Shown: positions 7,667-15,873, counted from the stretch's first letter. The stretch is 30,254 nt of DNA from CAYVVD01 sp964454975 (GCA_964454975.1 CAYVVD010000029.1:1-30254); one strand, 5' to 3'. Numbers and translations: made by a program. The notes: generated from the sequence alone by a model not told the origin.

Positions 7667-8914
7667 TTATTTCAAATAGTCAGAGATTATTTCAGGCTCT
7701 ACAAGCACCTGGGATCCATCCTGCATGTTTTTCAACTGTACCTTGCCGCTTTTGTATTCTTCTTCGCCAATTATTACGGCGAATCGGACATTGTTTTTAT
7801 TTGCATCTCTCAGTTGCGCCTTGAACGATCTCCGCAATAAATCAGTGATAACCGCATAGCCCGCATCCCTTATTCGTTCAGCTACATTATTTACATAAGG
7901 AGCGAACTCTTTGTCTAAGCTTACGATATAAACATCAGGTTTTGTTTCAATATTAGCAAATTTCTCCTGCTCCTCAAGAATTATTATAAGCCGTTCCACA
8001 CCTATCGCAAAGCCCACTGCCGGGTTATTCTTAGCACCGAATTCCTCGAACATATCGTTGTACCTGCCCCCGCCGCCGAACGAATTCTGCGAGCCGAGCA
8101 ATGTACTCTGGAACTCGAACACGGTGTGGCTGTAATAATCAAGCCCTCGCACGAGGTTCGGACTTATCTCATACTCAACCCCGGAGGCATCCAACAGCGC
8201 CTTTACGCTCCCAAAGTGCTCAGCGCTCTCTTCGTCCAGGCAATCCGTGATTCTTGGTGCATTGGCCGATACTTCAATATCGCGATGGTCCTTAGAGTCG
8301 AGAATACGAAGCGGGTTTACTTCCAAACGGTTCCTACTGTCCTCGCTGATTTTGCCTATATGCCCCTTGAAGTATTTCACAAGCTCTTCCCTATACTTAT
8401 CCCGGCTGGCCTTGTTGCCGAGTGTATTGAGTAAAAGCTTGAAATTCTCAATGCCGAGTGCTCTGATTGCACCCACCGCCAGCCGGATAATCTCATAGTC
8501 GCTTTCAGGATGCGGCGAGGAGATACATTCCGCACCGTACTGGTGAAACTGCCTCAGCCGACCCTTCTGCGGGCGTTCGTACCTGAAGAATGGCCCGAAG
8601 TACCAGACCCTCTGCACGGAGCCAGAACCATGCAGCGAATTCTGCACAAAAGAGCGAATCACGGCAGCGGTCATCTCCGGGCGCAGTGTGACGGACTCAC
8701 CCCCCTTGTCTTCGAATGTGTACATTTCTTTGTTAACTATGTCGGTGCCTTCGCCAATACTGCGCACAAACACATCGGTGTACTCAAAGGCAGGCGTGCG
8801 CATTTCCTTGTAGCCGTATTTAAGCGACAAATCCCTGAAAATGTCCTCCACGAAGTGCCATTTGGCGGATTCCTCCGGCAATACATCCTTAGTGCCTTTC
8901 ACATTCTGAATCAT
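7667..8914 (-). CDS. hisS: Histidine--tRNA ligase
   Basis: This class II synthetase charges tRNA-His. I place the start at the ATG at 8914 rather than a GTG ten codons further up, because MIQNVKGTKDVLPEES is the family N-terminus and AGGG sits a suitable distance before it. That gives 415 residues, normal for bacterial HisRS. Visible motifs are motif 1 around AFEYTDVFVRSIGEGTD, motif 2 VWYFGPFFRYERPQKGR followed by QFHQYGAE, the histidine-specific GLDYYSHTVFEF, and motif 3 AVGFAIGVERLI. The anticodon-binding domain follows, with DVYIVSLDKEFAPYVNNVAE and KNNVRFAVIIGEEEYKSGKV. A membrane histidine kinase gene follows with no spacing. Confidence 0.97.
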   Translation of the reverse strand: MIQNVKGTKDVLPEESAKWHFVEDIFRDLSLKYGYKEMRTPAFEYTDVFVRSIGEGTDIVNKEMYTFEDKGGESVTLRPEMTAAVIRSFVQNSLHGSGSVQRVWYFGPFFRYERPQKGRLRQFHQYGAECISSPHPESDYEIIRLAVGAIRALGIENFKLLLNTLGNKASRDKYREELVKYFKGHIGKISEDSRNRLEVNPLRILDSKDHRDIEVSANAPRITDCLDEESAEHFGSVKALLDASGVEYEISPNLVRGLDYYSHTVFEFQSTLLGSQNSFGGGGRYNDMFEEFGAKNNPAVGFAIGVERLIIILEEQEKFANIETKPDVYIVSLDKEFAPYVNNVAERIRDAGYAVITDLLRRSFKAQLRDANKNNVRFAVIIGEEEYKSGKVQLKNMQDGSQVLVEPEIISDYLK

Positions 8915-8950
8915 TTTATTCCCTTTAACAATTGCAATAATCACCGAAAA

Positions 8951-8981
8951 TAAAAAATGCCGCTTAAACTTGCGGCTTTTT
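8951..8981 (-). terminator. Bidirectional-looking intrinsic terminator between ynfA-like gene and hisS
   Basis: GCCGC and GCGGC pair around an 8-base loop. On the minus strand the stem is followed by ATTTTTTATTTT, and on the plus strand by TTTTT. It most likely ends the leftward transcript from 9512 just before hisS starts. Confidence 0.75.
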
Positions 8982-9043
8982 AATGGAAATAATATCTTGC
9001 TTCATCCTCGCCACCCTTAGCAATGTGATTTTTGGCGAATGGT

Positions 9044-9080
9044 TGCTGTATATGGTAGGAGCGGGATTTCGTAACCGCTA
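9044..9080 (-). other. tRNA-like 3' scrap (weak)
   Basis: The plus strand reads TGGTAGGAGCGGGATTTCGTAACCGC, which resembles the reverse complement of a tRNA T-arm and acceptor end, but with two extra bases in the T-loop. No matching D-arm, anticodon arm or 5' acceptor strand is visible, so this is at most a degraded remnant. Confidence 0.2.
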
Positions 9081-9182
9081 TCTTGTTCGCCTTTCAGAAA
9101 TTTTATTTGATGTAATTGATTTATTTTTCGAAGTCAGACTGCTTTTGCTATTGCCGAAGTAACATAAACACCTTTTATTTAT

Positions 9183-9512
9183 TCAATTTCTTGGTGCGTA
9201 ATAGATGATACAAACTCCCAGTAATGCAATCAATGCTCCGATTATATCGTATTTGTCAGGTGTGTAATTATCAAATTTCATTGACCATAGGATTGACATT
9301 ACAATGAAAATTCCACCATAGGTAGCATAAACTCGAGCAAAATTTGAAACCTGCCAAGTAGCAACAACACCATAAAAAGCAAGTGCAAGTCCACCTAATA
9401 GTCCGAACCACCAGGGTTTTTCTTCTCTCAACCAAAGCCAAATTAGATAGCCACCGCCTATTTCACAAAATCCTGCAAGAATAAAAATTATGATCGATTT
9501 TATTATTTCCAT
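9183..9512 (-). CDS. YnfA/UPF0060 family small membrane protein
   Basis: The 109-residue protein is almost all hydrophobic, with four predicted membrane helices. It matches the YnfA family through AGFCEIGGGYLIWLWLRE near the start, FARVYATYGGIFIV in the middle and DIIGALIALLGVCIIYYAPR at the end. The family is related in size and topology to small multidrug resistance transporters, and some members have been linked to drug efflux; its substrate here is unknown. It sits alone, with a terminator about 200 bases downstream and a low-GC upstream region, so it could be horizontally acquired. Confidence 0.92.
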   Translation of the reverse strand: MEIIKSIIIFILAGFCEIGGGYLIWLWLREEKPWWFGLLGGLALAFYGVVATWQVSNFARVYATYGGIFIVMSILWSMKFDNYTPDKYDIIGALIALLGVCIIYYAPRN

Positions 9513-9699
9513 TCTCTATTCCAGCTATTTGAATATCTCTAAAATAGCAAAATATAAAATTCTAAATCATGTTATTCGGAGCCTGAATGTCAAAATCAGT
9601 GCATCATACTTTTTCAATTAGTCTGTTTAAAATATTTAGAATTTTATTATTTTTATCAATAGAAAATTAATGAATTTTTATAGAAGAAGAGGCAGAGTT

Positions 9700-10710
9700 G
9701 TGAAAACCTATCAATTGTTTGTTTTTTTATTGCCGTTCGTATTTGTTAGTTGTGCAAGTTTTCCCAGAATTAATTATTCTTGTAATAAAAATGAGTTACA
9801 AATGGCGGAAATTAGAAGTCTATTCCAGTTAGACAGAGACCCGAATATAGATATGTTTTTACGGGTAATGTCAGGCATCGCCCCACAGCAGGGGGAAGGA
9901 TATGGTGTCGGAGCCGAATCAAAAGTACAGGTGGATCAGGGTGTTGGAGTATCAAGAGACCTTGATAAATTCCGTGCTTTAAATAGAGATGTTAAAAAAG
10001 TTCCGCCCCCTACAGAAACCATTAACCAAGGTCATGATAGAAGATATAGGAATGGGACAATGGAGTACCCAAGAGATTTCGCTCCTCAAGTACATGATTT
10101 TATAGAAGAGCACTGGGATACATTCCCCGCAGACCTTAAAGACTATTTGAGTGGGATTTTGCAGGGGCCTACTCCTCTTAAACCTGAAGATTATAATATT
10201 TTAGATGAGGTCAGTGAAGAAGAGGCGTTAAAGAGACTTAGGAACATGCCGCCAGGAACGTCCTTAACTTCTGTAAGGAAGATAGGTATTCACCAGGACG
10301 ACCTCGCACTGGCTAATCGCCAATTAGAGCAGGGATATAACAACTGGTGGTTAGAAAACTCACAACCAATTCTTGAATATACAAAAAAATGGAATGATTG
10401 GAACGAAAAGAGGCTGACTGCACTGGCAATGAGTGAAACCTTTTCTGATGGCGAGCCTATTGTTCAGGTAATACCGCACGATCCTACAGGTAAAATTATA
10501 TACGGTCGGCCAGAAGGAACAGACATAAGTTACTTTAATACAGAAACTGGAATCACTGGGAGGAAGCCATTACGTAATATTTACAAGCCTCCGCCCCCAC
10601 AGATAAAAGTAGGTGATGAGCCAAAATGGACACTAACCCCTCCGCCTAAAGCGAAGGATATTGAAGCAGTGGCACAGAATATGTCTATGTCACGCAGTCA
10701 TTCACCGTGA
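9700..10710 (+). CDS. Lipoprotein of unknown function in an AT-rich accessory patch
   Basis: I prefer GTG at 9700 (AGAGG 7 bases upstream) over ATG at 9670, because it gives a clean lipoprotein signal, MKTYQLFVFLLPFVFVSC, with Cys18. The mature part of about 320 residues is hydrophilic and shows no domain I recognise. It has a Gly/Val stretch (EGYGVGAESKVQVDQGVGV), a helical middle rich in acidic residues and tryptophan (EEHWDTFPADLKDYLSGIL and NNWWLENSQPILEYTKKWNDW) and a proline-rich C-terminus (KPPPPQIKVGDEPKW, LTPPPKAKD). It lacks clear catalytic motifs. The next frame begins in a GTGA overlap with its stop. Either that is translational coupling, or the locus was one longer gene that has since broken. 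Confidence 0.6.
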   Translation: MKTYQLFVFLLPFVFVSCASFPRINYSCNKNELQMAEIRSLFQLDRDPNIDMFLRVMSGIAPQQGEGYGVGAESKVQVDQGVGVSRDLDKFRALNRDVKKVPPPTETINQGHDRRYRNGTMEYPRDFAPQVHDFIEEHWDTFPADLKDYLSGILQGPTPLKPEDYNILDEVSEEEALKRLRNMPPGTSLTSVRKIGIHQDDLALANRQLEQGYNNWWLENSQPILEYTKKWNDWNEKRLTALAMSETFSDGEPIVQVIPHDPTGKIIYGRPEGTDISYFNTETGITGRKPLRNIYKPPPPQIKVGDEPKWTLTPPPKAKDIEAVAQNMSMSRSHSP

Positions 10711-10937
10711 GCAGGGAGAATCTATCCATCAATCCAAACAAACCTTCAAGTGTTACTGATGAACATACTGCCGTTACATATGCCGCTCCGGCGGATTTAG
10801 ATATTGTGAAGCAGTTCGTTGAACAAACAGGTGTGCCTGAAGACTTAGAGCAGTACACAAAAGAACTTCCTAAAATTAATCAGGACAATTTCCGGAACCA
10901 TTTCACAGTTTTTGGTCTGGTATTGATTTTGAACTAA
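10707..10937 (+). pseudogene. Short unknown frame, probably cut short by a -1 frameshift at a T run
   Basis: This 76-codon frame starts in the GTGA overlap of the preceding lipoprotein gene. It reads as normal hydrophilic protein (DIVKQFVEQTGVPEDLEQYT, then ELPKINQDNFRNHF) until a run of five T at 10909-10913. After that it turns into VFGLVLILN and stops. One extra T would continue it as FWSGIDFELKDIRTIDIGEL and stop at 10973-10975, which looks like much better protein. So it is a frameshifted gene, a sequencing or assembly indel, or, less likely, a programmed frameshift. No function can be assigned and there is no signal peptide of its own. Confidence 0.5.
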
Positions 10938-10990
10938 AAGATATTAGAACAATTGATATTGGGGAACTTGTATAGTATAATAAAGTATTC

Positions 10991-11398
10991 ATGGATAACA
11001 ATAATCCTAATGAATTGTGGCTGCATTATAGTACTGTTGATGCCGGGTCAATTACTTTTCCTACATATTTCATTATTGTCAACGATAATATAACGAAGTT
11101 ATCATATGAACATACAAGTCAACAATATGTTTTTCCTTCTCCAATTCCTATAGAAAAAATAACATTAGAAAGAAAAGGCGAAAACCTATTCAGCTACGAA
11201 TTAATTTATAATGGATTACAAAATAACAGCATAGTATTAACATATAGGGAATATACCAAGGATTTAATAAGGGGGAGTTTTACTCAGACATTATATTATA
11301 ATGTAGATGAGCTTGATGAAGGCCTTATCCTTTATAAAGATGTAAAATTCAAAGTCCTGGAGTATAGCAATCAACGTATTAAATATATTATTGAATAG
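10991..11398 (+). CDS. Hypothetical beta-rich protein
   Basis: The 135-residue product has no signal peptide, membrane segment or recognised motif. It is rich in Asn, Tyr, Ile and Thr and seems to be mostly short beta strands (FPTYFIIVNDNITKLSY, LFSYELIYNGL, FTQTLYYNVDEL, VKFKVLEYSNQRIKYII). The ATG has no Shine-Dalgarno site. GC content is clearly lower than in the flanking housekeeping genes, as for the two frames upstream. It follows them on the same strand and may be part of the same accessory unit, but nothing in it points to a toxin, immunity protein or enzyme. Confidence 0.5.
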   Translation: MDNNNPNELWLHYSTVDAGSITFPTYFIIVNDNITKLSYEHTSQQYVFPSPIPIEKITLERKGENLFSYELIYNGLQNNSIVLTYREYTKDLIRGSFTQTLYYNVDELDEGLILYKDVKFKVLEYSNQRIKYIIE

Positions 11399-11480
11399 AT
11401 TAATAGATTTCAGAGCAGCCTACTCCCACCTCATTTGGACGGGCTGGTGCTTGTAACGTGGTGAGGAAGCTCGCGCTCCG

Positions 11481-11506
11481 GATGCTTTGATTTCGCTCAG
11501 CATGAC
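11481..11506. repeat. Probable dispersed intergenic repeat unit
   Basis: On the minus strand this starts GTCATGCTGAGCGAAATC and runs on to AAAGCATC. Very similar strings (TCATGCTGAGCGAAGTC...GCATC) recur between genes in many unrelated bacteria. The ends form a small hairpin (ATGCT with AGCAT). It lies in the 127-base spacer between the accessory patch and the large T9SS gene. Confidence 0.5.
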
Positions 11507-11525
11507 GATGTAACCTCTAAACCAG

Positions 11526-14500
11526 CTATTTCCTTATGTTCAATGTCCGGGCGTATGTTCTGACCGGAGTCTCCAGGATGTAGAAGTAAGAGCCGGATGC
11601 CAGTCCATCCGCATCAAAGCGGAAGGTGTACCTGCCGGGTTCGAGATCGTTGTTCAAAAGCTCTGCAACCTTCTCCCCTACGAAGTTCAGAACATACAGG
11701 CGGGTTCTACCCTTCTCGATTATCTCGAATTCAATGTTCGTGAACCCGGAAAAGGGATTTGGCGTATTCTGTTCAAGCAAGAAAATTCCCTCGGAGTCGA
11801 ATAGCCTTACGCCTCCTTCTTCGCAGACACCGTTCAGGCTGAATGCGCCGTCCACTTCGTTGATGATAATTTTGCCAATTCCGATAGGTGCGGCGTTTTC
11901 GATGGAGATGTTTGTATGCGTATCATTGCCGAGGCCAACCCTGAAGCGTAGCTTGGCTAAAACACCATCGCCTACAGGCGACTGGATTATTGTGCTTTCT
12001 TCCAGCCCGGAACTAATGTTGATGGTACGCTGGCTTCCATTGATTACAGAGCTGTTAACATGGTCGAGCGGCTGCAACAAAGTCGAGTTGAAGCGCATAT
12101 CGTAATTAAAACCGCTGATGTTAGGATTTAAATCGCCGTCGGTACTGCTGATGTAAATTGGTATTTCGACGATGTCGCCTGGCAAACCTTCTGCGTCGCC
12201 GACTCGAAGCTCGACTGTATCGCGTACGGGGTTAGTGCCTTCGCCGTAAAGCAGAATATTAACCGGTGATTTCAGCCCGTTGTTGTAATAGCTGATGATG
12301 GCATTGTTCCTGCCGATGTTTTCGGGTGTGTAGCGGATTCGGATGTCAATGCCGCTGCCAGGGTTAAGGACATGCTCACCATCGCCTTCGAGCATAATGA
12401 ACATGTCGCTGTCCGGCCCGCCAAGCAGGACGGAATCTACTTTTATGCTGTTAAGTGATGAGTTTTCAACAACCTTGCTTATACTGATTTCGCGGTAATC
12501 GCCAATTTCTACATCGCCAAAGTCAATAAGCGCCTGGTTGATCTGAATTTCCGGCTTTATACCATACCCGGTAAGCATTATTTTGAAGCTGCCACCGGGG
12601 ATTTCAATAGTCGCATATGCAAGCCTCTCCCCTATTTGCTTTGGCGTGAAACTTAGCTGCACCTCAAGCGAGTCGAGTGAATCAAGTACTGCAGGGAAAT
12701 AGTTATCAATGAACCTGAATTCATCCATGTCTCCTTCGGTGATGTTAACGCTTTTGATTGTGTAAGGGAATGGAGATAAATTTTTTATGAATGCGCTGAC
12801 CGAAGTATCTCTGGCTTCAAAAACAGGTACTTCTTTGAAATCAACTATGTCTGCGCTTGCCTCTGCTCTCGCTATTGTAAGCATGCAGTCGGTAGTATCT
12901 ATCTGCAGGGCACGGCCTTCGTCGTCCACATTCCAGATTTTAGAGGTTGAATCCCAGCTTGCCGTTAGAATACGGCTGCCGTCGAAGTTAAACACAGCAG
13001 TCTGGACAGAATTCGTGTGGTCATTTAACGTAGGAAGAATCGGTGAGCCGGTCTCTGCAATCCATAGGCGCGCGTTATCAACTCCGGCTGTGAAGAGCCT
13101 GTTCCCCTTAATGGGATGATAGAAAAAGCTTGTACTATTTATTGCCGGATTGGATGTTGTGTCATTCAAATGCGAGACTGTATATACAGTGTCAGCAGTT
13201 GCTACATTCCATATACTTGCTTTTTTGTCAATCTGGTTAACGATTGAAACGAGGCTGCCGTCTGGACTGAATGTAGTGTGGATTGCGCTGCCGAATGGTG
13301 CACCTCCAAAACGGACATCGAACTGGCGATAAACAGAGCCGTCGTTTAAGTCATACATTTTTGCTATGCCTGTGTTATCGCCAACGAGAACATAGCTGCC
13401 GGTCGGGTCAAACGTTGCATGCCACACGCGGTTTGTTGGGGGTATAATGTTCCGCCTGACACTCCCGCTTATTGCTTCCCACACTTTTACAGTGTTATCA
13501 TAAGACGCGCTGACGACATACACTCCGTTCGGACTGAATTTCGCTGAACGCACCAATCCTTTGTGTTCACGGAAAACACGAACTTGTTCACCTGTTTCAA
13601 TATCCCAGACTATGGCAGTGGAGTCGCCTGAAGCTGTTACAACATAATCATTATTCGGGCTGAAATGAGCAAAAGTCACAGGCTTGCTATGTCCAGCAAG
13701 TGTATGCATTTTCTCACCGGTATTTGAATTCCAGATGACGGCTGTTGTATCGTTGCTGGATGTAACTACAAGAGTTCCGTCGCTGTTGAAGAATGCTGAG
13801 TTAACGCTTGCGCCGTGACGCAGGTCGAGTGTACGCCCTACGTTATTCGGCCACATCTGTATTGCCCTTATAAGACACTCTTCGGTCGGTTTGTCCGGAA
13901 CAATCCAATCGTATTCAAGGTCTGTGACGTTTTTTGCGAGTGTGTCCCAACGCTGGCCGTTGTCGGTAGAATATTCAAGCTGGATAACATCACGCGGCAG
14001 CAGGCCGGTCCATTCCACAGTAGTCTCATCGCCTATAAGGAGGATGTCTCCGCAATCCGGTGTAACAAGTGTGATTGTGCGGGTTTTTGGCGGTGTGTTC
14101 GGAAATCCTGCTGTTATTAAAATTTCATATCCGAAGCATGCATTAGATTCGATAACCAGCTTTGTAAATACAATTGCTGAATCTGTTGGCGTGTAGCGGA
14201 TATCCAGAGAATGTGATTTATTCTTTTCGAGTAAATAAGGTTGTGAAGGATTTATTTCGTTTAGAATCGTGAAATCCGGGTGTGGTATTGAAGTCTGCGT
14301 GATTTGTATATTACCGTTCTTGGCGGTCAGCTCAACCTGCAAGTCCTTGTAACTGCCGTCCGGCACAACTGAGCTGAATCCTAAATAAGGCGGATCTGAT
14401 AATATTCTTGGTTTTAATGAATCAGGCAAAACATAGCTGATATTATCATTTATTGATTCCGAAGGAATTGATACTAGAATATCGTGAACTTCGTCGCAGT

Positions 14501-15308
14501 TAAGCTCTCCCTGCCACTGGACGGTACAGGGAGTATAGCCGTATGTAAGCGAGAGGATATCCTTAGCTACATCCACAGGGTCGCGCTTTATGTTTACACT
14601 GTCGAGCCAGTTCCCTCCCGTAGAGGAGCATACATTTCTGAGCCTGTCATTCGCCGTGCGGTAAAGCGTAAGCACAAAGATTGAAATCCCGTTCTTTTTT
14701 GCAAAGTCAATTGTTGCCTTTTCATCAAGGCTTCCGTTACCGTCGGTAATAAGGATAATGGAGCGGTTGTTCACTCCGCGCGCGGCAATGTCCAGTGCAC
14801 CGGTTAATTCATATAAAAAACCGGCATCGAAGAATGATGAATTTTTGTATTCAAGGCCGGTGAATGAAGTCAGCAGCAAGTTCTGATTCGTCGTGAAGTC
14901 CTGCTGGAGGTAGCTCACAAAGTCAAAGCTGGTAATTGCACACTCAGATTCTCCGAGGTTGATAAGCTTAACAATCTCTTGTGCAACGGAAATCCCGAAA
15001 TTGAAATGTGATGAATCCAGAAAAACATGACTCATGCCCAAGTCAATTGCAAGTACAATTGACTTGTTCTCAACAACCGCCTGGTTCTCGCAACTGACAT
15101 TGTTTACTTGCATTGGCGAGCCGTTATCACTTATTTCAAACTGCTGCCTTGTATAATTCAATACAGGTTTATTGTCGTTACCATAGGCAAAAAAGCGCGC
15201 CGAAACGACGGGAAAATCATCAATATTATAATCAATTATACTTAGCGATTTCTGCGAATATAAACTCGCTCCTGCCAACAGGCATATAATTATAGCTAAT
15301 TTCTTCAT
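11526..15308 (-). CDS. Large secreted VWA / WD40-propeller / Hydin-like protein with T9SS C-terminal sorting domain
   Basis: The start is the ATG at 15308 rather than an upstream TTG, giving 1,260 residues. Positions here count from that TTG (subtract 2). A signal peptide (to ASLYSQ, about 21) is followed by a VWA domain (about 85-257). Its metal site is altered to DLGMS at 91-95 instead of DxSxS, with ITDGNGS at 189. An Ig-like segment lies near 415-486. Seven WD-type repeats run about 495-797, ending in IWNSNTGE, VWDIETGE, VWEAISGS, MYDLNDGS, IWNVATAD, LWIAETGS and IWNVDDEG, enough for one propeller. Two Hydin/choice-of-anchor-type beta domains follow (about 830-1025), then a cohesin-like region (about 1035-1160). 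The C-terminus from LEQNTPNPFSGFTNIEFEI to the end is a classic T9SS type A sorting domain, so the protein is probably exported across the outer membrane and anchored or released. The partner is unknown. Confidence 0.9.
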   Translation of the reverse strand: MKKLAIIICLLAGASLYSQKSLSIIDYNIDDFPVVSARFFAYGNDNKPVLNYTRQQFEISDNGSPMQVNNVSCENQAVVENKSIVLAIDLGMSHVFLDSSHFNFGISVAQEIVKLINLGESECAITSFDFVSYLQQDFTTNQNLLLTSFTGLEYKNSSFFDAGFLYELTGALDIAARGVNNRSIILITDGNGSLDEKATIDFAKKNGISIFVLTLYRTANDRLRNVCSSTGGNWLDSVNIKRDPVDVAKDILSLTYGYTPCTVQWQGELNCDEVHDILVSIPSESINDNISYVLPDSLKPRILSDPPYLGFSSVVPDGSYKDLQVELTAKNGNIQITQTSIPHPDFTILNEINPSQPYLLEKNKSHSLDIRYTPTDSAIVFTKLVIESNACFGYEILITAGFPNTPPKTRTITLVTPDCGDILLIGDETTVEWTGLLPRDVIQLEYSTDNGQRWDTLAKNVTDLEYDWIVPDKPTEECLIRAIQMWPNNVGRTLDLRHGASVNSAFFNSDGTLVVTSSNDTTAVIWNSNTGEKMHTLAGHSKPVTFAHFSPNNDYVVTASGDSTAIVWDIETGEQVRVFREHKGLVRSAKFSPNGVYVVSASYDNTVKVWEAISGSVRRNIIPPTNRVWHATFDPTGSYVLVGDNTGIAKMYDLNDGSVYRQFDVRFGGAPFGSAIHTTFSPDGSLVSIVNQIDKKASIWNVATADTVYTVSHLNDTTSNPAINSTSFFYHPIKGNRLFTAGVDNARLWIAETGSPILPTLNDHTNSVQTAVFNFDGSRILTASWDSTSKIWNVDDEGRALQIDTTDCMLTIARAEASADIVDFKEVPVFEARDTSVSAFIKNLSPFPYTIKSVNITEGDMDEFRFIDNYFPAVLDSLDSLEVQLSFTPKQIGERLAYATIEIPGGSFKIMLTGYGIKPEIQINQALIDFGDVEIGDYREISISKVVENSSLNSIKVDSVLLGGPDSDMFIMLEGDGEHVLNPGSGIDIRIRYTPENIGRNNAIISYYNNGLKSPVNILLYGEGTNPVRDTVELRVGDAEGLPGDIVEIPIYISSTDGDLNPNISGFNYDMRFNSTLLQPLDHVNSSVINGSQRTINISSGLEESTIIQSPVGDGVLAKLRFRVGLGNDTHTNISIENAAPIGIGKIIINEVDGAFSLNGVCEEGGVRLFDSEGIFLLEQNTPNPFSGFTNIEFEIIEKGRTRLYVLNFVGEKVAELLNNDLEPGRYTFRFDADGLASGSYFYILETPVRTYARTLNIRK

Positions 15309-15340
15309 TTTCAAAACACCGGGATATTAATGCTGCCAAA

Positions 15341-15371
15341 CAAAATTAATCATAAATCCTTATAATTCAAA
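15341..15371 (-). promoter_or_regulatory. Bacteroidota-type promoter for the T9SS protein gene
   Basis: Minus strand: TTTG (15371-15368), a 19-base spacer, then TAATTTTG (15348-15341), matching the -33 TTTG / -7 TAnnTTTG pattern. The ATG is about 33 bases past the -7 box. This is the best promoter match in the window. Confidence 0.6.
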
Positions 15372-15488
15372 CAGGTTATAACTTAATCAGCCTAAATAGA
15401 ATTAATTGTTATGCAAACAATGGGAAAATAATTAATTTAAAAACATCTTTAATCCAAAAAAATCTAAAAAAATAAATTGGAGTGTTTC

Positions 15489-15824
15489 ATGGAAAGCGAA
15501 ATAAAGGAACGCAATATCGTATTGGTTTATCTGTTCAGTATTATAACTTTAGGAATTTACGCCATAATCTGGCTTGTGCAAACAAAAAAAGAAATTAACT
15601 CCCTCGGCGGACAGATACCAACAGCCTGGTTAATCATTGTGCCAATAGCAAACCTGTTCTGGGCATATAAATACTGCGAGGGATACTCAATTTACGTCAG
15701 AAAGGACAACAATCCTGTCCTTTGGTTTATACTATACATTTTAGTAGGAATTATTATGCCGGCACTTGTGCAATCCGACCTGAACAAGATAGTCCGCGGC
15801 GAAACAGCAGCATATACGAATTGA
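15489..15824 (+). CDS. DUF4234 domain small membrane protein
   Basis: The start is the ATG at 15489, with GGAG six bases upstream; a TTG four codons earlier is less likely. The 111-residue protein has three to four hydrophobic helices. The N-terminal ERNIVLVYLFSIITLGIYAI is the typical DUF4234 opening (Arg-aliphatic strand-like start, then LGIYxxxW), continuing IWLVQTKKEINSL, WLIIVPIANLFWAYKYCEGY and ILYILVGIIMPALVQSDLNK. The family is widespread and has no known biochemical role. It appears monocistronic, with a hairpin about 50 bases downstream, and is divergent from the T9SS gene. Confidence 0.88.
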   Translation: MESEIKERNIVLVYLFSIITLGIYAIIWLVQTKKEINSLGGQIPTAWLIIVPIANLFWAYKYCEGYSIYVRKDNNPVLWFILYILVGIIMPALVQSDLNKIVRGETAAYTN

Positions 15825-15873
15825 AGTATTGCACCTGGAGTTTTGCATTCATACTATCAGGAAGCGGGATTCG

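Noticed and set aside
8510..8953. A 147-codon plus-strand frame over the start of hisS
   Set aside because: It is the complement of the hisS N-terminal region; the hisS motifs are unambiguous.
9183..11400. A toxin-immunity or defence island
   Set aside because: No nuclease, deaminase, restriction or RHS-type motifs, no recombinase, and no CRISPR-like spaced repeats are visible; the unknown proteins do not justify the label.
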